Assembly: GCA_031763025.1 (NCBI GenBank)
Contig: JASSKH010000020.1
Coordinates: 8,434,667 to 8,498,666 of the forward strand
Origin: Macrocystis pyrifera
Lineage: Eukaryota > Sar > Phaeophyceae > Laminariales > Laminariaceae
Direction of reading: 5' to 3'
Length of the DNA: 64,000 nucleotides
The translations under genes were made by a program, and so were the position numbers. Below are positions 9,310 through 21,159 of this stretch, in pieces. Positions within the stretch are counted from its first letter, which is position 1, and each line of letters starts with the position of its first letter. The notes beneath the pieces are model-generated. The model was not told where the DNA came from. It saw nothing but the letters and a program-made list of their open reading frames with translations, and did no database searches.

Positions 9310-9620
9310 GGTGTGTACTGGCAGCAGCGATCTACTGTCAGCAGTAGTCTACTGCCAGTAGTTATCTACTGCCGGAAGAAATCTACTGATTGCCCTGGCC
9401 AGCATATCCACCGGTGGTCTTGCCATACTACTGTACGTGCGCTCAAGAAGCGCGCCTTACTACAGTACGTCAGCCCACCATTGATAAATGAGTTTCGGGA
9501 GGAGAGAGTAGAGAGAAGACACCGAACAGGATACAGCTGCAGTCCAGCATACCGATATTGGTTTCGACGACAGGGCAGTCACTTCCCGCTGAGGCAGCCA
9601 GCGCCCAGCCCTAATTTTTT
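9310..9620 (+). pseudogene. Repeat R4, copy b
   Basis: This is the inverted counterpart of 3,485-3,745. The first part, with three ATCTACTG-type blocks, and the block GGAGGAGAGAGTAGAGAGAAG are shared. The copy is open from 9,313 for 125 residues, but the frame differs from copy a in places, so it is a remnant. Confidence 0.45.
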
Positions 9621-12449
9621 CGTCCATCTGTTGGGCTCGAGAGGGGAAGACAGCAGAACCAGCGAACACCGCGGGCAGGTGACGACCTAGACCACAGGTT
9701 GTTCCCGCTTCATTGTCGAGATCTGCCTTGGAAGGCAGATATGTTCCCGGTCTTGTGCGAGGTACTGTAGCCCGGGTTGCCGAGTGGGACCCGCACAATA
9801 AGCCGCATTTTCTACAGCGGTGGGCCATGTGTTGCCTTCGGGTTGGATGATCTGTCGCTGTACAGATCCCCGCACAAAACCGCTCACAACGGGAGGCGAG
9901 AAACCAAAATGATCTACTGTCGATAGATGATCTAGATCGTGATCTATCTGTCCGAGTCGTGAATTGTTACTAGTATGCCGTATACGGCATCCGTCGGCCG
10001 CAACGACCCAGTCGGGTTTGCTGGAGAAGTTCAGTGGGGGGGGGCTATCCAAACTGCACGGCAGGAGATGTGCGACTTTCCGTTGTTGTTGTTGTTGTTG
10101 TTGTTGTGGTTGTTGTTCCACAATTGCATCTGCTCCGGCCCTTCTTTTTTTTCTGTCTCCTGCCAGCAATTATTCCATATTGATCCTGTTTTTTTTTTCC
10201 TTCAAGTCGCAACTCAGATGCGGGGTCACACACACATTCAGCAGGCTCTTCTTCCCCCCGCCTCCCAATAGGGAGGCCTGTGCGCCTTGCGTCGTCATCG
10301 CGAGAGAAAGACTTCGGCCTTTTCTTTCCCTCGTCGACCCGCGTCGAAACCAGATGCACCCAGGCAGGAACATGCCGATGCTCGTACGCTGCACGATGCT
10401 CCTACATACAGTCAGTAGAATGCTTGTCTCCTCGGTGACACGCGCCACGATCTATCAATGGTTGACCTACGTAGGTAGTTTCCAACCCTTGCCGCTGTAG
10501 AGGTTGTGCAGGACACGCATGACACAGATCCCACCCCAGCGGGAGACATGTGTTCAACAGGTATACGTGGCACCTCGTATATGACAGATCATGCAGACTA
10601 TTGTGCGGTCCACCACTGTCCCGCTGGGCAAGCATGAGATACATAAAGCACACATGTCTGCCTTGAAAGATCTACAGTAGATAGATCATGAACTGTGGGA
10701 GTCGATGATCTAGATCATGATCTCTCCGAGGTGTGGTAGGATGATAAAACGGCACTTGCTTGTCGCTTTTAGCCCGTGTAGGTGCTGTGAGCAGAGGTGT
10801 GGACCGAAAACGAAAAAAATGGCTCGGTGTTTTTTTGGTTTTTTTTTTTCACCGAAAAGTCGATCGGGTAGCCTAAAAAAAAAAAAAAAAAAAAACGGAA
10901 CCGAAAAAAAAATTAGAAAAAAAAAAAAACGGACAAAAAACGAAAAAATATATATATAAATGTATATCGGTCGGTTTCGGTCGTTATCTTGGAATTAACC
11001 GAGTAAACAAAAAAGGCCAATTTTCAGTAGCGAAAAAAAACCGAAAGCAGAACGCTCGAAAAAGTACTTTCCGCTTTCATTTCCACGACACTGGCCGTGA
11101 ATTGGGTGTGGCGAAGTATGCAAACTAACCGACTTTCTTATTTTTGCATTTATCAACAACGAAACACGCACAGCACGAGCCACAAATTGCGCAAATCGGG
11201 TACAAAGGGCCCAGAACTCCGCAAACTAGCATCTAACCTGTAGTATCTGCTGTAGCCAACTACGCCGATAGATTGTGGGGAAAAGATGTGTTTTGGAACC
11301 ATTTTGTTTTTTATTTGTTTTTTATCCTCCGGCGGGTTGGTAAAAATAAAGCTTAAGCTCACCGCACTTCCACGTTCCAATTTCGTGTCGTGCGTCAACT
11401 TAGTGGCTGTGCTCTGTTTCCTGCCAGTACATACTAGCAATCCCAACCCACGAAAACGCAGATTCTATGAGGAAAAGTGCCCAAAATGACGTTTCTTACC
11501 CCGTATACCTTACCGGGTTGGTTAGGAAACGGGGCAACTTCCGATTGGCTGGGGCCTTCGGATTCAGCTGCCTGGCCAATCAGCTCCGCATGTGTGCCAG
11601 TTTCAAATATATATATGACCCCAACTCCATTGGATTATCGCAAACACTGTAATAACGTAGTCGGCGCGACTTATAGTCCGCCAACTAATCACAGCCCCAC
11701 CCAATAGATCTTACCACTTATTCGAGACTCGGTCTGATTGGCTTAGGGTCGGGGTTAGTGCTGCTCTGATAGGTTTAAAGCTAGGGTTAGGGTCGGGGTT
11801 AAGATATACTCGTCTCGTACACAAATAGGGTATACCAAACAGTTTTCTCGAGTATGTAGTTAGCAACCCTCCTACCGTTTGGAGTTTCAAAGAGAAAACA
11901 CGTCCAAACTACATTGATAAAGTTGCTACTGCACCGACTCGGCAGGCTTTCCCGACTATATAATCAAACTCTGGACACAAGCCTATTGAATACGTCTATT
12001 GTATTGAAGGTCGGGGTATTGCACATCGAAAACTATTGCACCCTGCAAATAGGAGAATGAAATTTCTTATCGATTATCGATACCTACCCCCCCACCCTAT
12101 CGGCGTGCCGCAAGAAGGTGAAATACTATTCAGAAGGTCCTGTCGAGTGCGTATTGACCTGAAACCTATCGTCCAGGGTGTGATTGCATATTCAGTAACA
12201 AGGTAGTGATCGGTAGGTAGATGCCGTAAGCCAACAAACTGGCTTTAGTTGGCAAGTCGGCTGAAGAAGCCAGCTGATGGCCAGCTGACTTGCCGACGTA
12301 AGTCGGGCGAGGGAAGCGACCCATGTCAGCCCTCCTCGCCCCAAGGGAACGGCGCCGCCCAAAAACGGGGAAAAAAAAAAAAAAACATGTGTCCCAGTCA
12401 ACTGTCATTACTATCAATACTAATGTGTCCTATACGAGTCTAACACCCG
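9621..12449. other. Unassigned region with simple repeats
   Basis: No convincing gene. A TTG array lies at about 10,082-10,106. Very A-rich DNA with long A runs lies at 10,810-10,960. Two related blocks with a TGATCTAGATC(A/G)TGATCT palindrome stand near 9,911-9,955 and 10,669-10,731. A few TAGGGTT/GGGTCGGGGTTA motifs near 11,750-11,812 are too short and irregular to be a telomere. Confidence 0.5.
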
Positions 12450-12839
12450 TCTCCTTCGGCATGCCCCGTCCTTGGGGTGGGCCGAGGAAGTCCGCCAGAA
12501 CCTGCAACAGTCTAGCGACAGTCACACGAGCATCGAATTTCGGGCTGGGTAGAGAGGGAAGCTTGCGCGGTCCGGCTCTTGGCCTGCTCGCTTCAAGGAC
12601 CGCGTGGGGTGGTGGTCATGTTTTTTCTCCTTATCCTGGATGCCAAGAAGTTCATCCCTCAGGCGGGAGGGGCACATCACCACAGCAGAGAGCGCTACGT
12701 GGGCAGCCGGGGGAGCGGAGAGGCTGGACACAGCGTGGGTATGCGTGCACGACAGGAAGGATGGGAGTGTCGGCGTTGGCTGGGACGGCTGCACCCGGCC
12801 AACGGAAACCAAGGCGCGTACAGGGCTACGAGACGGAGA

Positions 12840-14475
12840 GTTGCTTTCGCCATAGAGAAAAAAAAAAGAGACGAAAGAAGAAAAAAAGGAGGCGCGGAGC
12901 CTCACGCCGGCTGGCAAAGGAAGCAGTACGTGAGGCTCGTAAGAGACAGAAGGAGGCACTTGGGGCGGTGGCGATCTACAATGTGCGCACCCTGGCTGTC
13001 AAGGGAAGAACGGGTACGGACATGACTACCGTGTACTGGCGAAGAGACGGCAACTCGGCTGTAACCTCATTGGCCTGCAGGAAACTCGGAGGTCCGGTAG
13101 CACGACGTTCCGTGCTTCAGGGTATCGCGCTTTCTGTTCAGCTCGGGAAAAAGAAGCTGTCAGGCAAAGGCTGTACGGAGTAGGTCTAGCTGTCAAGGAA
13201 TCGGTGTGCAGCAAGTCTGCGTACACTCACCAGTTCATTGACGCGCTCATGTCTATACGCTTTGAGCTGGCCAGCAAATGCGAGGCAGTTAATTTCGTCG
13301 TTAAGTATGCTCCAACTGATTGCACCAAATACGCCGAACTGAAACGTATTTTCTGGCAGAAGCTGGAGGACTTGGTGGAAAAGATCCCGGCGAAAGAGTG
13401 TCTGCTGTTTGTACTGATGGATGCCAGCGCGCGAACTAGACAGAGGATGGAAGGGTGCGGTGATGATGAAAGTAGAGTGATTGGAGCATATGGACGTGAT
13501 GTTCGAAACGATAATGGCAAACGACTCCGGGACCTAACGTTCTCCACCAATTCCAAGTTAGCTCTCATCAACACGTTTTTCACCACGCGCAAAGGTGGGA
13601 TATCGCATACACACAACGGCACCAGCCCGAATAACCGTAAGCGGATCGACTACATCCTAACCCGTCAAGCCCATCGACCTACAGTACAATGCGTTAAATT
13701 CGTCCCACAGCCTTATGTCCCATCTAAGGCTGAATCAGACCACAACATCTTGTGTATCAAAGTCCGACTCAGTGGTCACTTTGCGCCCAGCAGACAAATA
13801 CGCAGACTGACAAAACGCCGAGAGTTCGACGGGCAGCTTTTTATGTCCGATGACCAGCAGCTGCAGTGTCGTGAACGAGTAGCCGAGAGGGCCGTTTCCA
13901 CTCCCAACCAGCTTATCCAGCCCCGTAGCACGTTTGGCATGGTTGAGTTTTTCACTGCTGATATTATTGATGGGGTCGAAAAAGAGGTACCACCCCCTCC
14001 ATGTTGCCACCGCAGACATGGATGGTGTGAGCCTGCCGAAATCTTGGCGGCATTAGTATTAGCATGGACAGCGAGGGAGGATGCACGGCAATTCTTGCGT
14101 GACCACTCCCGGGATAGAACCGCGTGGAAGACACTGAGATCTGCGTGTGCGAACCTGCAGAAAGTGATTGCCGCAGGACTACATGCGTACTCCCAAGAGT
14201 ATCTCGCCGAAACCGAACGCCTCCTAGCGAACAACGACCAGAGAGGCTTTTACAAGCACCTTAAGAGTACGGTAGGATTGGAAGGGAGTAAAGCGAGGAG
14301 CGAGCAGTTCATTAGGGACGAGGATGGCACGCTATTGCGGGATAAGGTGCGAATTCGTGAACGACGAGCGGGGAAGACCAAATCGCTTAAACTCGACCCC
14401 ACGATCATCGACCTCTTGCCACCGCGACCGCTTAAACTGTCGCTCGGAGATGAACCATCTCCATGGACGAGATGA
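12840..14475 (+). pseudogene. LINE copy 1 endonuclease (APE-type) and linker
   Basis: The endonuclease nicks target DNA so that reverse transcription can start there. Visible motifs in order are a basic stretch, YNVRTLAV (12,979), IGLQETRR (13,069), an MDASA block in place of the usual GDFN (about 13,420), RIDYILTRQ (about 13,644) and SDHNIL (13,738). The frame changes between 12,995 and 13,020, after which the reading runs open from before 13,050 to the stop at 14,473. A two-base insertion near 14,457 then throws the linker out of frame before the RT. The QET and SDH motifs are kept, while the first Asp of GDFN is lost, so activity is unlikely. Confidence 0.8.
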
Positions 14476-16334
14476 CGGAAGCACTTAAGGGGATGTCAAA
14501 TTGGAAAGCTGTCGGGCCAGATGGTCTCCCGGCCGAACTCTGAAAATCGACCACCCCACATTCGCCCTGTGCTTTCACAACATCCTTGTCAATGTTTGGG
14601 TAACAGGAGAAGTCCCCCAGTAATGGAAGTATGCGATCCTCAACTTCCTTCACAAAATTAAGGACCGAACTGATTGCAACAACTACAGAGGGATTTCGCT
14701 TGTTGCCCACGCAGGCAATTTTTTCTTGAAAATCGTCGCGTGCCGCCTTACCAACTACTCACTGCGAGACCGAGGGATGACTCCCGGAGGAGCAGTGTGG
14801 CTTCCGCCCCACCATCAACGATTGATATGTTGTTCGTCGTGAGCCGGGTGCAAGAGCTCGGGCGACAGAGGAAAATCCCCCTGTACGTGTGCTTGATCGA
14901 TCTGCAGAACGCGTACGACTCTGTCGACCGAGAGCTGTTGTGGGAGCTACTCACACGCTTTGGCGTACCAATCAAGATGCTTACAATTATCCGTAATTTC
15001 CACGATGGCATGCGGGCTCGCGTGCGTACGGATGACGGATGTCACGCAGGGGCTGCGGCAAGGCTGTGTGCTATCTCCGTTACTGTTCAACGTATTATTC
15101 GTTGTTGCGTTACACGTCGTACTAGTACACGCTTCAGCCATGACGAAGCCATCGTAAGGGATTTGGTCCAACTCAGTGATGCTGGAGTAGTCAGAACGGA
15201 GGAGCAGGAGCCGTTGGCGTGCGTGCGAAGGGCTGTATGGGGCATGTTGTACGTCGATGACACAGGAATTGTCTCGAAGCCGGCTGAAGGGCTCGCAAAA
15301 ATGATGGCAGTCATCGTGACTGTCTTCGAAGCAGCAGGCCTCACGGTGTCGGAAAAGAAGACAGAGACAATGCTTCTACAAAGCCCAGACCAGACAACCC
15401 TCGCACCACCGCTCGTCATAGAAGCAGCAGGCCAGAGGTATAAGCAGACGGCCCAGTTTTTATACCTAGACGGTATTATTTCACGAAAACGCTGACCTCT
15501 CGCTTGAAATAGGCCGACGGATCCGTCTCATGCGAGCATGCCTCAAACGGTTCGTCCCGGAGTTGTATGATAGGACGACCTCCCCCCCCTTCGCCTGAAA
15601 GTCCGAATGCTGAAGGCCGAGGTGATCGAGACCCTGCTGTACGGGTGTGTGACGTGGACCCTCACAGCGGAACACTTTGCCACGCTTCGAACGGCTCACC
15701 ACCAACTTCTGTTGCGCGTCATTGGCTTCCAGCGCCGGCTTCGTACTGACCATGCCACCCTCTCGTACGCGAAGGCCCTCAGGAGGACACGTTGCGAGAG
15801 CATCGAAACGACCATCCGTAAACAGCGGCTCTTCTTTGCGGGGGGGTCGGCACGGCAAAGCAAGGAGCGCTTACCCAGTCGGGGAATGTTCGGGACGATG
15901 GCCGGTGGGAATAACCCGAGACCTGGTGGACAGTTCAAGATTTGGCATAGATGCATGGTCGAAGACCTTAGGGATCTCCGAGCCAGCGAAGGGTCAACGG
16001 AACTTGCCCCCTTGGTTTTTGGAGTTGAGAGCGCGCTGTGGTCGACTGCAGCAAAATATGCGGGGAAGTGGTACCGGGTGATCCTTGAAGCAGCCGAACG
16101 GTTCATGGTGAGGTGGCACGAGGCTGAGGCCGAGCTGAGTAGGAAGCTCCGCGCATCCGCCGTGGGTGGTGTCCAAGGGAATGGGGGGGTGGGGGGGGCA
16201 ACAGGAGAAGTGGCAGAAAACCCGAGCAAGGGAATGCGGAGAGGGGGGGGGGCAGGAGGAGTAAAAGGGAAACTGCAGTGGACGAAAGTAGGAAGGATAT
16301 GGTGGACAGGGTAGCAAGGCACCAGGCCGACTAG
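14465..16334 (+). pseudogene. LINE copy 1 reverse transcriptase and C-terminal region
   Basis: The RT copies the element RNA at the nicked site. Visible blocks are [11 protein letters not shown] (14,500), CNNYRGISL (14,675), [11 protein letters not shown] (motif A, about 14,896), [15 protein letters not shown] (motif B, about 15,047) and MLYVDDTGIVS (motif C, about 15,244, a YVDD box). A region with LLYGCVTWTL follows (about 15,635), typical of LINE C-termini. Damage seen includes a one-base loss near 14,540, a stop in place of Gln near 14,622, a frame change between motifs A and B that is restored before motif C, and another near 15,480. The last codon is 16,332-16,334. The catalytic residues remain, but the frame is broken many times. 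Confidence 0.85.
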
Positions 16335-17172
16335 GAACTAGAACATGACTATACTACTCTTGCCCCCAACCGGTGCAGCTGGTTCGAACGTGATCTTCCC
16401 TTTCTTCTCTTCTTTCTGTTTTCTTTTTGGTCTTTTTTGGTCTGATCCTCTGTGATTTTCATTCGATTTATTTCTCTTCCTTTCTTCTATTGATAAGCCT
16501 TATTGAAGGAGTCGTGTGGCGTGGGTTTATGACGAGTCTGCTTTGCTTGTTTCATAGTGTCTGACCACGAGGGGCTGGGCACAGTTGACGAACGCAGGAC
16601 GGATACGGCAGTCAGGGTAGGAAGGCGGACTGGCAGGGAGAACCTGGCTATGCTACTCGTACCACAAACTGCTGCCGCTACCTGGAGAGTGCTTTGTGCT
16701 TTGGTTTGCCTGTTATTTCCCCTTGGTTCTTAGTCTTACTATGTTTACAAGTAGCCGCGTTTTCTTTCTTCTTTTTTTTTAGCTCGTTATTTTGTTATTT
16801 TCATGTGCCTGCCACATCCCCTGCGGGTTTGTGTTTTTTCCCTGTATTTTTTCTTTGTTCTTTGTTGTTTTTCTCTTTCAATTTGTCTTCTTTGTTTTCG
16901 TTTTCCTACACTACTACTGTAAGTTTTCTTTCGTGTATCTATTTCATAGAAGTGTGTGTCGTACCTGTCGTATGCAGTATCATGAACATGGTATTGCATT
17001 GTCCACTGTGCTTCTGCGTACGTGGCAACGTGGTGTCTCTGTTGGGTGGTTTTGTGACCACAAAACTTGTACCTGGTATCTGTAGAATTGATTTAAGAAT
17101 CGGCACGGACACTAGTTGTGCTGGATCTCGACGGGTAGAAAGAATGGTTTAATGTGATTAACACACATACAT
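16335..17172 (+). repeat. LINE copy 1 3' UTR and AC-rich tail
   Basis: T-rich pyrimidine tracts dominate. The terminal ~130 bases (from TTTGTGACCACA to TTTAATGTGA) are the best conserved part of the family and mark at least eight truncated copies elsewhere. The tail is AACACACATACATAC here. Confidence 0.85.
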
Positions 17173-17240
17173 ACGAGTATCCCATACGGGGAGGCACGAA
17201 AGTTTTTTTTTTTCTTTATCGGGTACCAGGTATAATATAT

Positions 17241-17346
17241 CTTTTTATGCACGAAAAAGTCCCTCCGAGCATGCACTCGGTGAGACTCGAACTCACGAAA
17301 TTGATCTTGATAGGCTCGCGGACCACCTACCAAGCCACCGGGGACG
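17241..17346 (-). mobile_element. SINE1 copy a, partial (tRNA-like head)
   Basis: This is the reverse complement of the SINE1 head and the start of its body, about 105 bases, truncated on the left at ATATCTTTTTATGCACG. See copy b for the family. Confidence 0.85.
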
Positions 17347-17401
17347 TGGCATTGCATTGTCTGCTGTGCTTACTGCATACGTAACAAGGTAGTATCTAGT
17401 A
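17347..17401 (+). repeat. LINE 3'-end fragment, left of SINE1 copy b
   Basis: GGCATTGCATTGTCTGCTGTG...GGTAGTATCTAG matches the LINE 3' UTR. The match continues after the SINE at 17,742, so the SINE sits inside this fragment. Confidence 0.7.
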
Positions 17402-17740
17402 GGCCGGCGTCCCCGGTGGCTTGGTAGGTGGTCCGCGAGCCTATCAAGATCAATTTCGTGAGTTCGAGTCTCACCGAGTGCATGCTCGTAGGGATTTTTT
17501 CTTGCATAAAATTGATTAGCGGAAAGCGCGAGAGCGTGAGTTAGCTGTGCATTCGATGAAAATCGACGAGCAGTGGGGATGCTGAACCCTATGCGCGATA
17601 AAAACCAAAGGCACGTACCGGGGGGGAGAAGGGACGACACCTGTGACCACGGCTTGTCCAGAAGGTCGTCGAGGGTAAAACCTCATACGAGTGGGCGGGA
17701 AAGTAAAAGTGATGATACAAAAAAAAAAAAAAAAAAAAAA
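17402..17740 (+). mobile_element. SINE1 copy b, full length with poly-A
   Basis: The head is tRNA-like: an A-box-like TGGCTTGGTAGG and a B-box-like GAGTTCGAGTCTC inside a perfect five-pair T-stem (GTGAG/CTCAC). A ~250-bp body follows, with GCGGAAAGCGCGAGAGCGTG, CGATGAAAATCGACGAGCAG and ACACCTGTGACCACGGCTTG. It ends at AGTAAAAGTGATGAT plus a poly-A of about 20. RNA polymerase III transcription is inferred from the boxes; the element encodes no protein. Five copies in the window share head and body. Confidence 0.9.
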
Positions 17741-17741
17741 G

Positions 17742-17872
17742 AACCTCTGTGGCGTAGCTTTGTGACCACAGAACTTGTATCTTCTCTAGGCTTAGAGAAT
17801 CCGCACGGACACTGGTTGTGCTGGATGTCGACGGGTAGAAGAAACGATTTAATGTGAACAACACACAACACA
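17742..17872 (+). repeat. LINE 3'-end fragment, right of SINE1 copy b
   Basis: CTCTGTGGCGTAGCTTTGTG to TTTAATGTGAACAACACACA is the terminal LINE block with its AC-rich tail. Confidence 0.85.
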
Positions 17873-20800
17873 GCAGCTCTCGGTCGACAGAGTCGTACGC
17901 TTTCTGCTGTCGGGCCAGATGGTCTCCCGGCCGAACTCCTGAATATCGACCACCCCGCATTCGCCCAGTGCTTTCACAACATCCTTGTCAATGTTTGGGT
18001 AACAGGAGAAGTCCCCCACCAATGGAAAGATGCGATGATCAAGGTCCTTCACAAAAAGAAGGACCGAACTGATTGCAACAACTACAGAGGGATTTCGCTT
18101 CTTGTTGAAAATCGTCGCGTCCCGCATCAGCAACTACTCACTGCGAGACCGAGGGATGACTCCCGGAGGAGCAGTGTGGCTTCCGCCCCGCACCATCAAC
18201 GATTGATACATTGTTCGTCGTGAGCCGGGTGCAAGAGGTCGAAAACCCCCCTGTACGTGTGCTTGATCGATCTGCAGAACGCGTACGACTCTGTCGACCG
18301 AGAGCTGCTATGGGAGATACTCACACGCTTTGGCGTACCAATCAAGATCCTTACAATTATCCGAAATTTCCACGAAGGCATGCGGGCTCGCGTGCGTATG
18401 GATGACGGCGAGCACTCGGAATGGTTTGATGTCACGCAGGGGCTGCGACAAGGCTGTGTGCTATCACCGTTACTGTTTAACGTATTCTTCACTGCTGCGT
18501 TACACGTCGTACTAGTACGCTTTTGCCATGAGGAAGCCATCGTGAGGGATTCGGACAACTTAGTGATGCTGGAGTAGTCAGAACGGAGGCGCAGGAGCCG
18601 TTGGCGTGCGTGCGAAGTGCTGTATGGGGCATGTTGTACGCCGATGACGCAGGAATTGTCTCGAAGTCGGCTGAAGGGCTCGCGAAAATGCATGGCAGTC
18701 ATCGTGACTGTCTTCGAAGCAGCAGGCCAGAGGTATACGCAGACGGCCCAGTTCTTATACTCGTACCTAGGGGGCATTTTCCACGGAAACGCTGACCTCT
18801 CGCTCGAAATCGACCGACGGATCCGTCTCATGCGAGCATGCATCAAACGGTTCGGCCCGGAGCTGTATGATAGGACGACCGCCCCCCTTAGCCTGAAAGT
18901 CCGAGTGCTGAAGGCCGAGGTGATGGAGACCCTGCTGTACGGGTGTGTGACGTGGACCCTCAGAGCGGGACACTTTGCCAAGCTTCGAACGACTCACCAC
19001 GAAGTCCTGTTGCGAGCCATGGCTTCCAGCGCCAACTCCGTACTGACCATACTACTCTCTCCTACGCCAAGGCCCTCAAGATGACACGTTGGGAGATGAC
19101 ACGTTGCGAGAGCATCGAAACGACCATCCGCAAACGGCGGCTCTTCTTCGCGGGGGGGGTGGCACGGCAAAGCAAGGATCGATTACCCAGTCGGGTGATG
19201 TTCGGGACGATGGCTGGTGAGAACCCTAGACCCTAGACCTGGCGGACAGTTCAAGACTTGGCATTGATGCATAGTCGAAGACCTTTGGGAGTGCCGAGCC
19301 ACCCAAGGGTCAACGGAACTTGCCCCCTTGATGTTTGGAGTTGAGACCGCGCTGTGGTCCACTGCTGCAAAAAAGGTGGGGAAGTGGTACCGGGGGATCC
19401 CCGAAGCAGCCGAACGGTTCATGGTGAGTTGCCACGAGGCTAAGGCTGAGCTGAGTAGGCAGCGCCGCGCATCCGCCGTGGGTGGTGTCCAAGGGAATGG
19501 GGGGAGGGGGGGCAACAAGAGGAGTGGAAGAAAACCCGACCAAGGGAATGCGGAGAGGGGGGGGGACAGGAGTAAAAGGGAAACTGCAGTGGACGAAAGT
19601 AGGAAGGAGATGGCAGGCAGGGTAGCAAGGTACCGGGCGGACTAGGAAGTAGAACATTCCTATACTACTCGTGCCACCAACTGGTGCAGCTGGTTCGAAC
19701 GTGGTGTTATTTGTCTTATTTTTGTTTATTTTTATTCCGTTTTCTTTTTTCTTTTTGCGCTGACCCTATGTGATTTTCATTTTGTTTCTTCCTCTTCCTT
19801 TCTCCGATTGATGAGCCTTATTGAAGGAGTCGTGTGGCGTGGGTGAATGACGAGCCTGCTTTGCTTGTTTGGTATTGTCTGACGCCGAGGGGCCGGGCAT
19901 AGTTGACGAACGCTGGACGGAGGCGGCAGACAGGGTAGCAAGGTACCAGGCGGACTAGCAGGGAGACCCGGGCATGCTACTCGTACCATAAACTGCAGCC
20001 GCAACCTGGAGGATGCTTTGTGCGTTGGTTTGCCTGATATTTTCCCTTGGTTCTTACTCTTACTCTGTTGACGACGACTAGTAGTGTTCTTCTTCCTTTC
20101 CCTTTTTTTTTCCAGCTCGTTTTTTTTTCAAGTTTCTGCCAGATCCCCTGCGGGGGGGGCACGATGGTTTGTTTCTTGCATTTATTTCTTGTTTCTTTTT
20201 CTCTTTCGAATTGTCTTGCTTGTTTTTTTTCTTTGTTTCGTTTCGTTTCTCTAGGTCATGGAATATGTATTTCGTGCCTGTCGTATGCAGAATGATGACA
20301 TGGCATTGCATTGCATACGTGGCAACGTAGTAGAAGGGAAACCGCGGTAGAAGAGAGTAGCAGAGAGACCGCAGATAGGGTAGCAAGGTACCAGGCCGAC
20401 TAATAGGTTGGACTTTTCTTTGCTACTCGTACCGCCAACTGCTGCGGCCGTTCGGTATGCATTTTGATTTTTTTTTTCCTTCTTATCCTTACGAAAGAAG
20501 TACTACAGTGGGTGGGTGACGAGCGTATTTTGGCCCACTCACTATTGCTCTTTTTATTTAGTTAAGTGTTCACCGGGATGCAGTCCCCTTTTTCCTTCTC
20601 GTATATTTCCCCTTGCACGTCCCTTTTGGTTCATGCTCGGGGTAAGTATGTATGTGTCTGAGCTTTGGCTTCCCATTTTATTTATTTATTTGGGATTCTT
20701 CTCCTTTTCTTTTTCTTTTTCTTTGTCTTGTTCTTTTTCGGTTTGGTTTCTTCGTTTCTTCTCTTTCTTTATGGTGTATTTTGGTTGCTGGCGTATGTAT

Positions 20801-21003
20801 GTATGTTGTGTCGGCCGCACCTACTGTAGTGCGAAGGCATGGTATTGCGTAGGCTATTAATGCATTACGGTGTGTTATCTCTGTGTCGTAGTCTGTGACC
20901 ACAGAGCTCGTATCTTTCTAGGGTGAAGAATCAGCACGGACACTGGGCTTGCTGGATGTCGACGAGTAGAAGAACGGTTTAATGTGAAGAACACACACAC
21001 ACA
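17873..21003 (+). mobile_element. LINE copy 2 (5'-truncated, broken)
   Basis: A 38-base inverted piece of the RT motif A region (17,874-17,911) is joined to sense sequence that starts at GTCGGGCCAGATGG. RT motifs follow: [11 protein letters not shown] (18,262), [15 protein letters not shown] (18,437) and MLYADDAGIVS (18,632, a YADD box), then LLYGCVTWTL (18,935) and the ORF end near 19,644. A duplication and a deletion (the VSEKKTETML block is missing near 18,725) break it. The T-rich 3' UTR is extended and contains diverged internal repeats of the GGGTAGCAAGGTACCAGGC block (19,620, 19,935, 20,378). It ends with the terminal block and an AC tail at about 20,990-21,003. The part after 20,300 may be a second copy. 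Confidence 0.8.
17912..19644 (+). pseudogene. LINE copy 2 reverse transcriptase
   Basis: This is the same RT as in copy 1, lacking the endonuclease and the N-terminal linker. Motif C reads YADD here against YVDD in copy 1, and the intact YADD is the usual LINE form. A frame change lies near 18,560, the block between motif C and the QRYTQTAQF segment is deleted, and a 16-base repeat (ACACGTTGGGAGATG) disrupts the C-terminal part near 19,083. It is not functional. Confidence 0.8.
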
Positions 21004-21135
21004 CAGTATCTCTGTGGCGTAGCTTTGTGACCACAGAACTTGCATCTCTTCTATTAATAGGATTGAAGAATCGGCACGGACACTGGTTTTGTTTGATGTC
21101 GACGGGTAGAAAGAACGGTTTAATGTGAAGAAAAC
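21004..21135 (+). repeat. LINE 3'-end fragment with AAC tail
   Basis: A second terminal block follows the first directly (TATCTCTGTGGCGTAGC to TTTAATGTGAAGAA) and ends in AACAACAACAGCAACAAC. The tail unit differs from the AC tail of other copies. Confidence 0.85.
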
Positions 21136-21159
21136 AACAACAGCAACAACAACAACATA

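Larger units (their letters stand above)
12450..17172 (+). mobile_element. LINE copy 1 (non-LTR retrotransposon, nearly full length, broken)
   Basis: The order is a GC-rich leader with a lysine/arginine-rich coding stretch (to about 12,950), an apurinic-type endonuclease, a linker, a reverse transcriptase, a conserved C-terminal region and a ~840-bp T-rich 3' UTR. The end is the block GGTTTAATGTGA followed by an AC-rich tail. No gag-like ORF or RNase H is seen. A single fused endonuclease-RT protein would fit an RTE-like clade, but I cannot place it firmly. The 5' boundary is approximate and chosen where composition changes. Confidence 0.85.

Noticed and set aside
11740-11815. TAGGGTT and GGGTCGGGGTTA motifs, telomere-like
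   Set aside because: Only a few irregular units; a telomere or a true interstitial array would have a regular repeat.
15607-16314. Independent gene at the LINE copy 1 C-terminus (235 residues)
   Set aside because: It continues the RT reading after a frame change and matches the C-terminal part of the other LINE copies.
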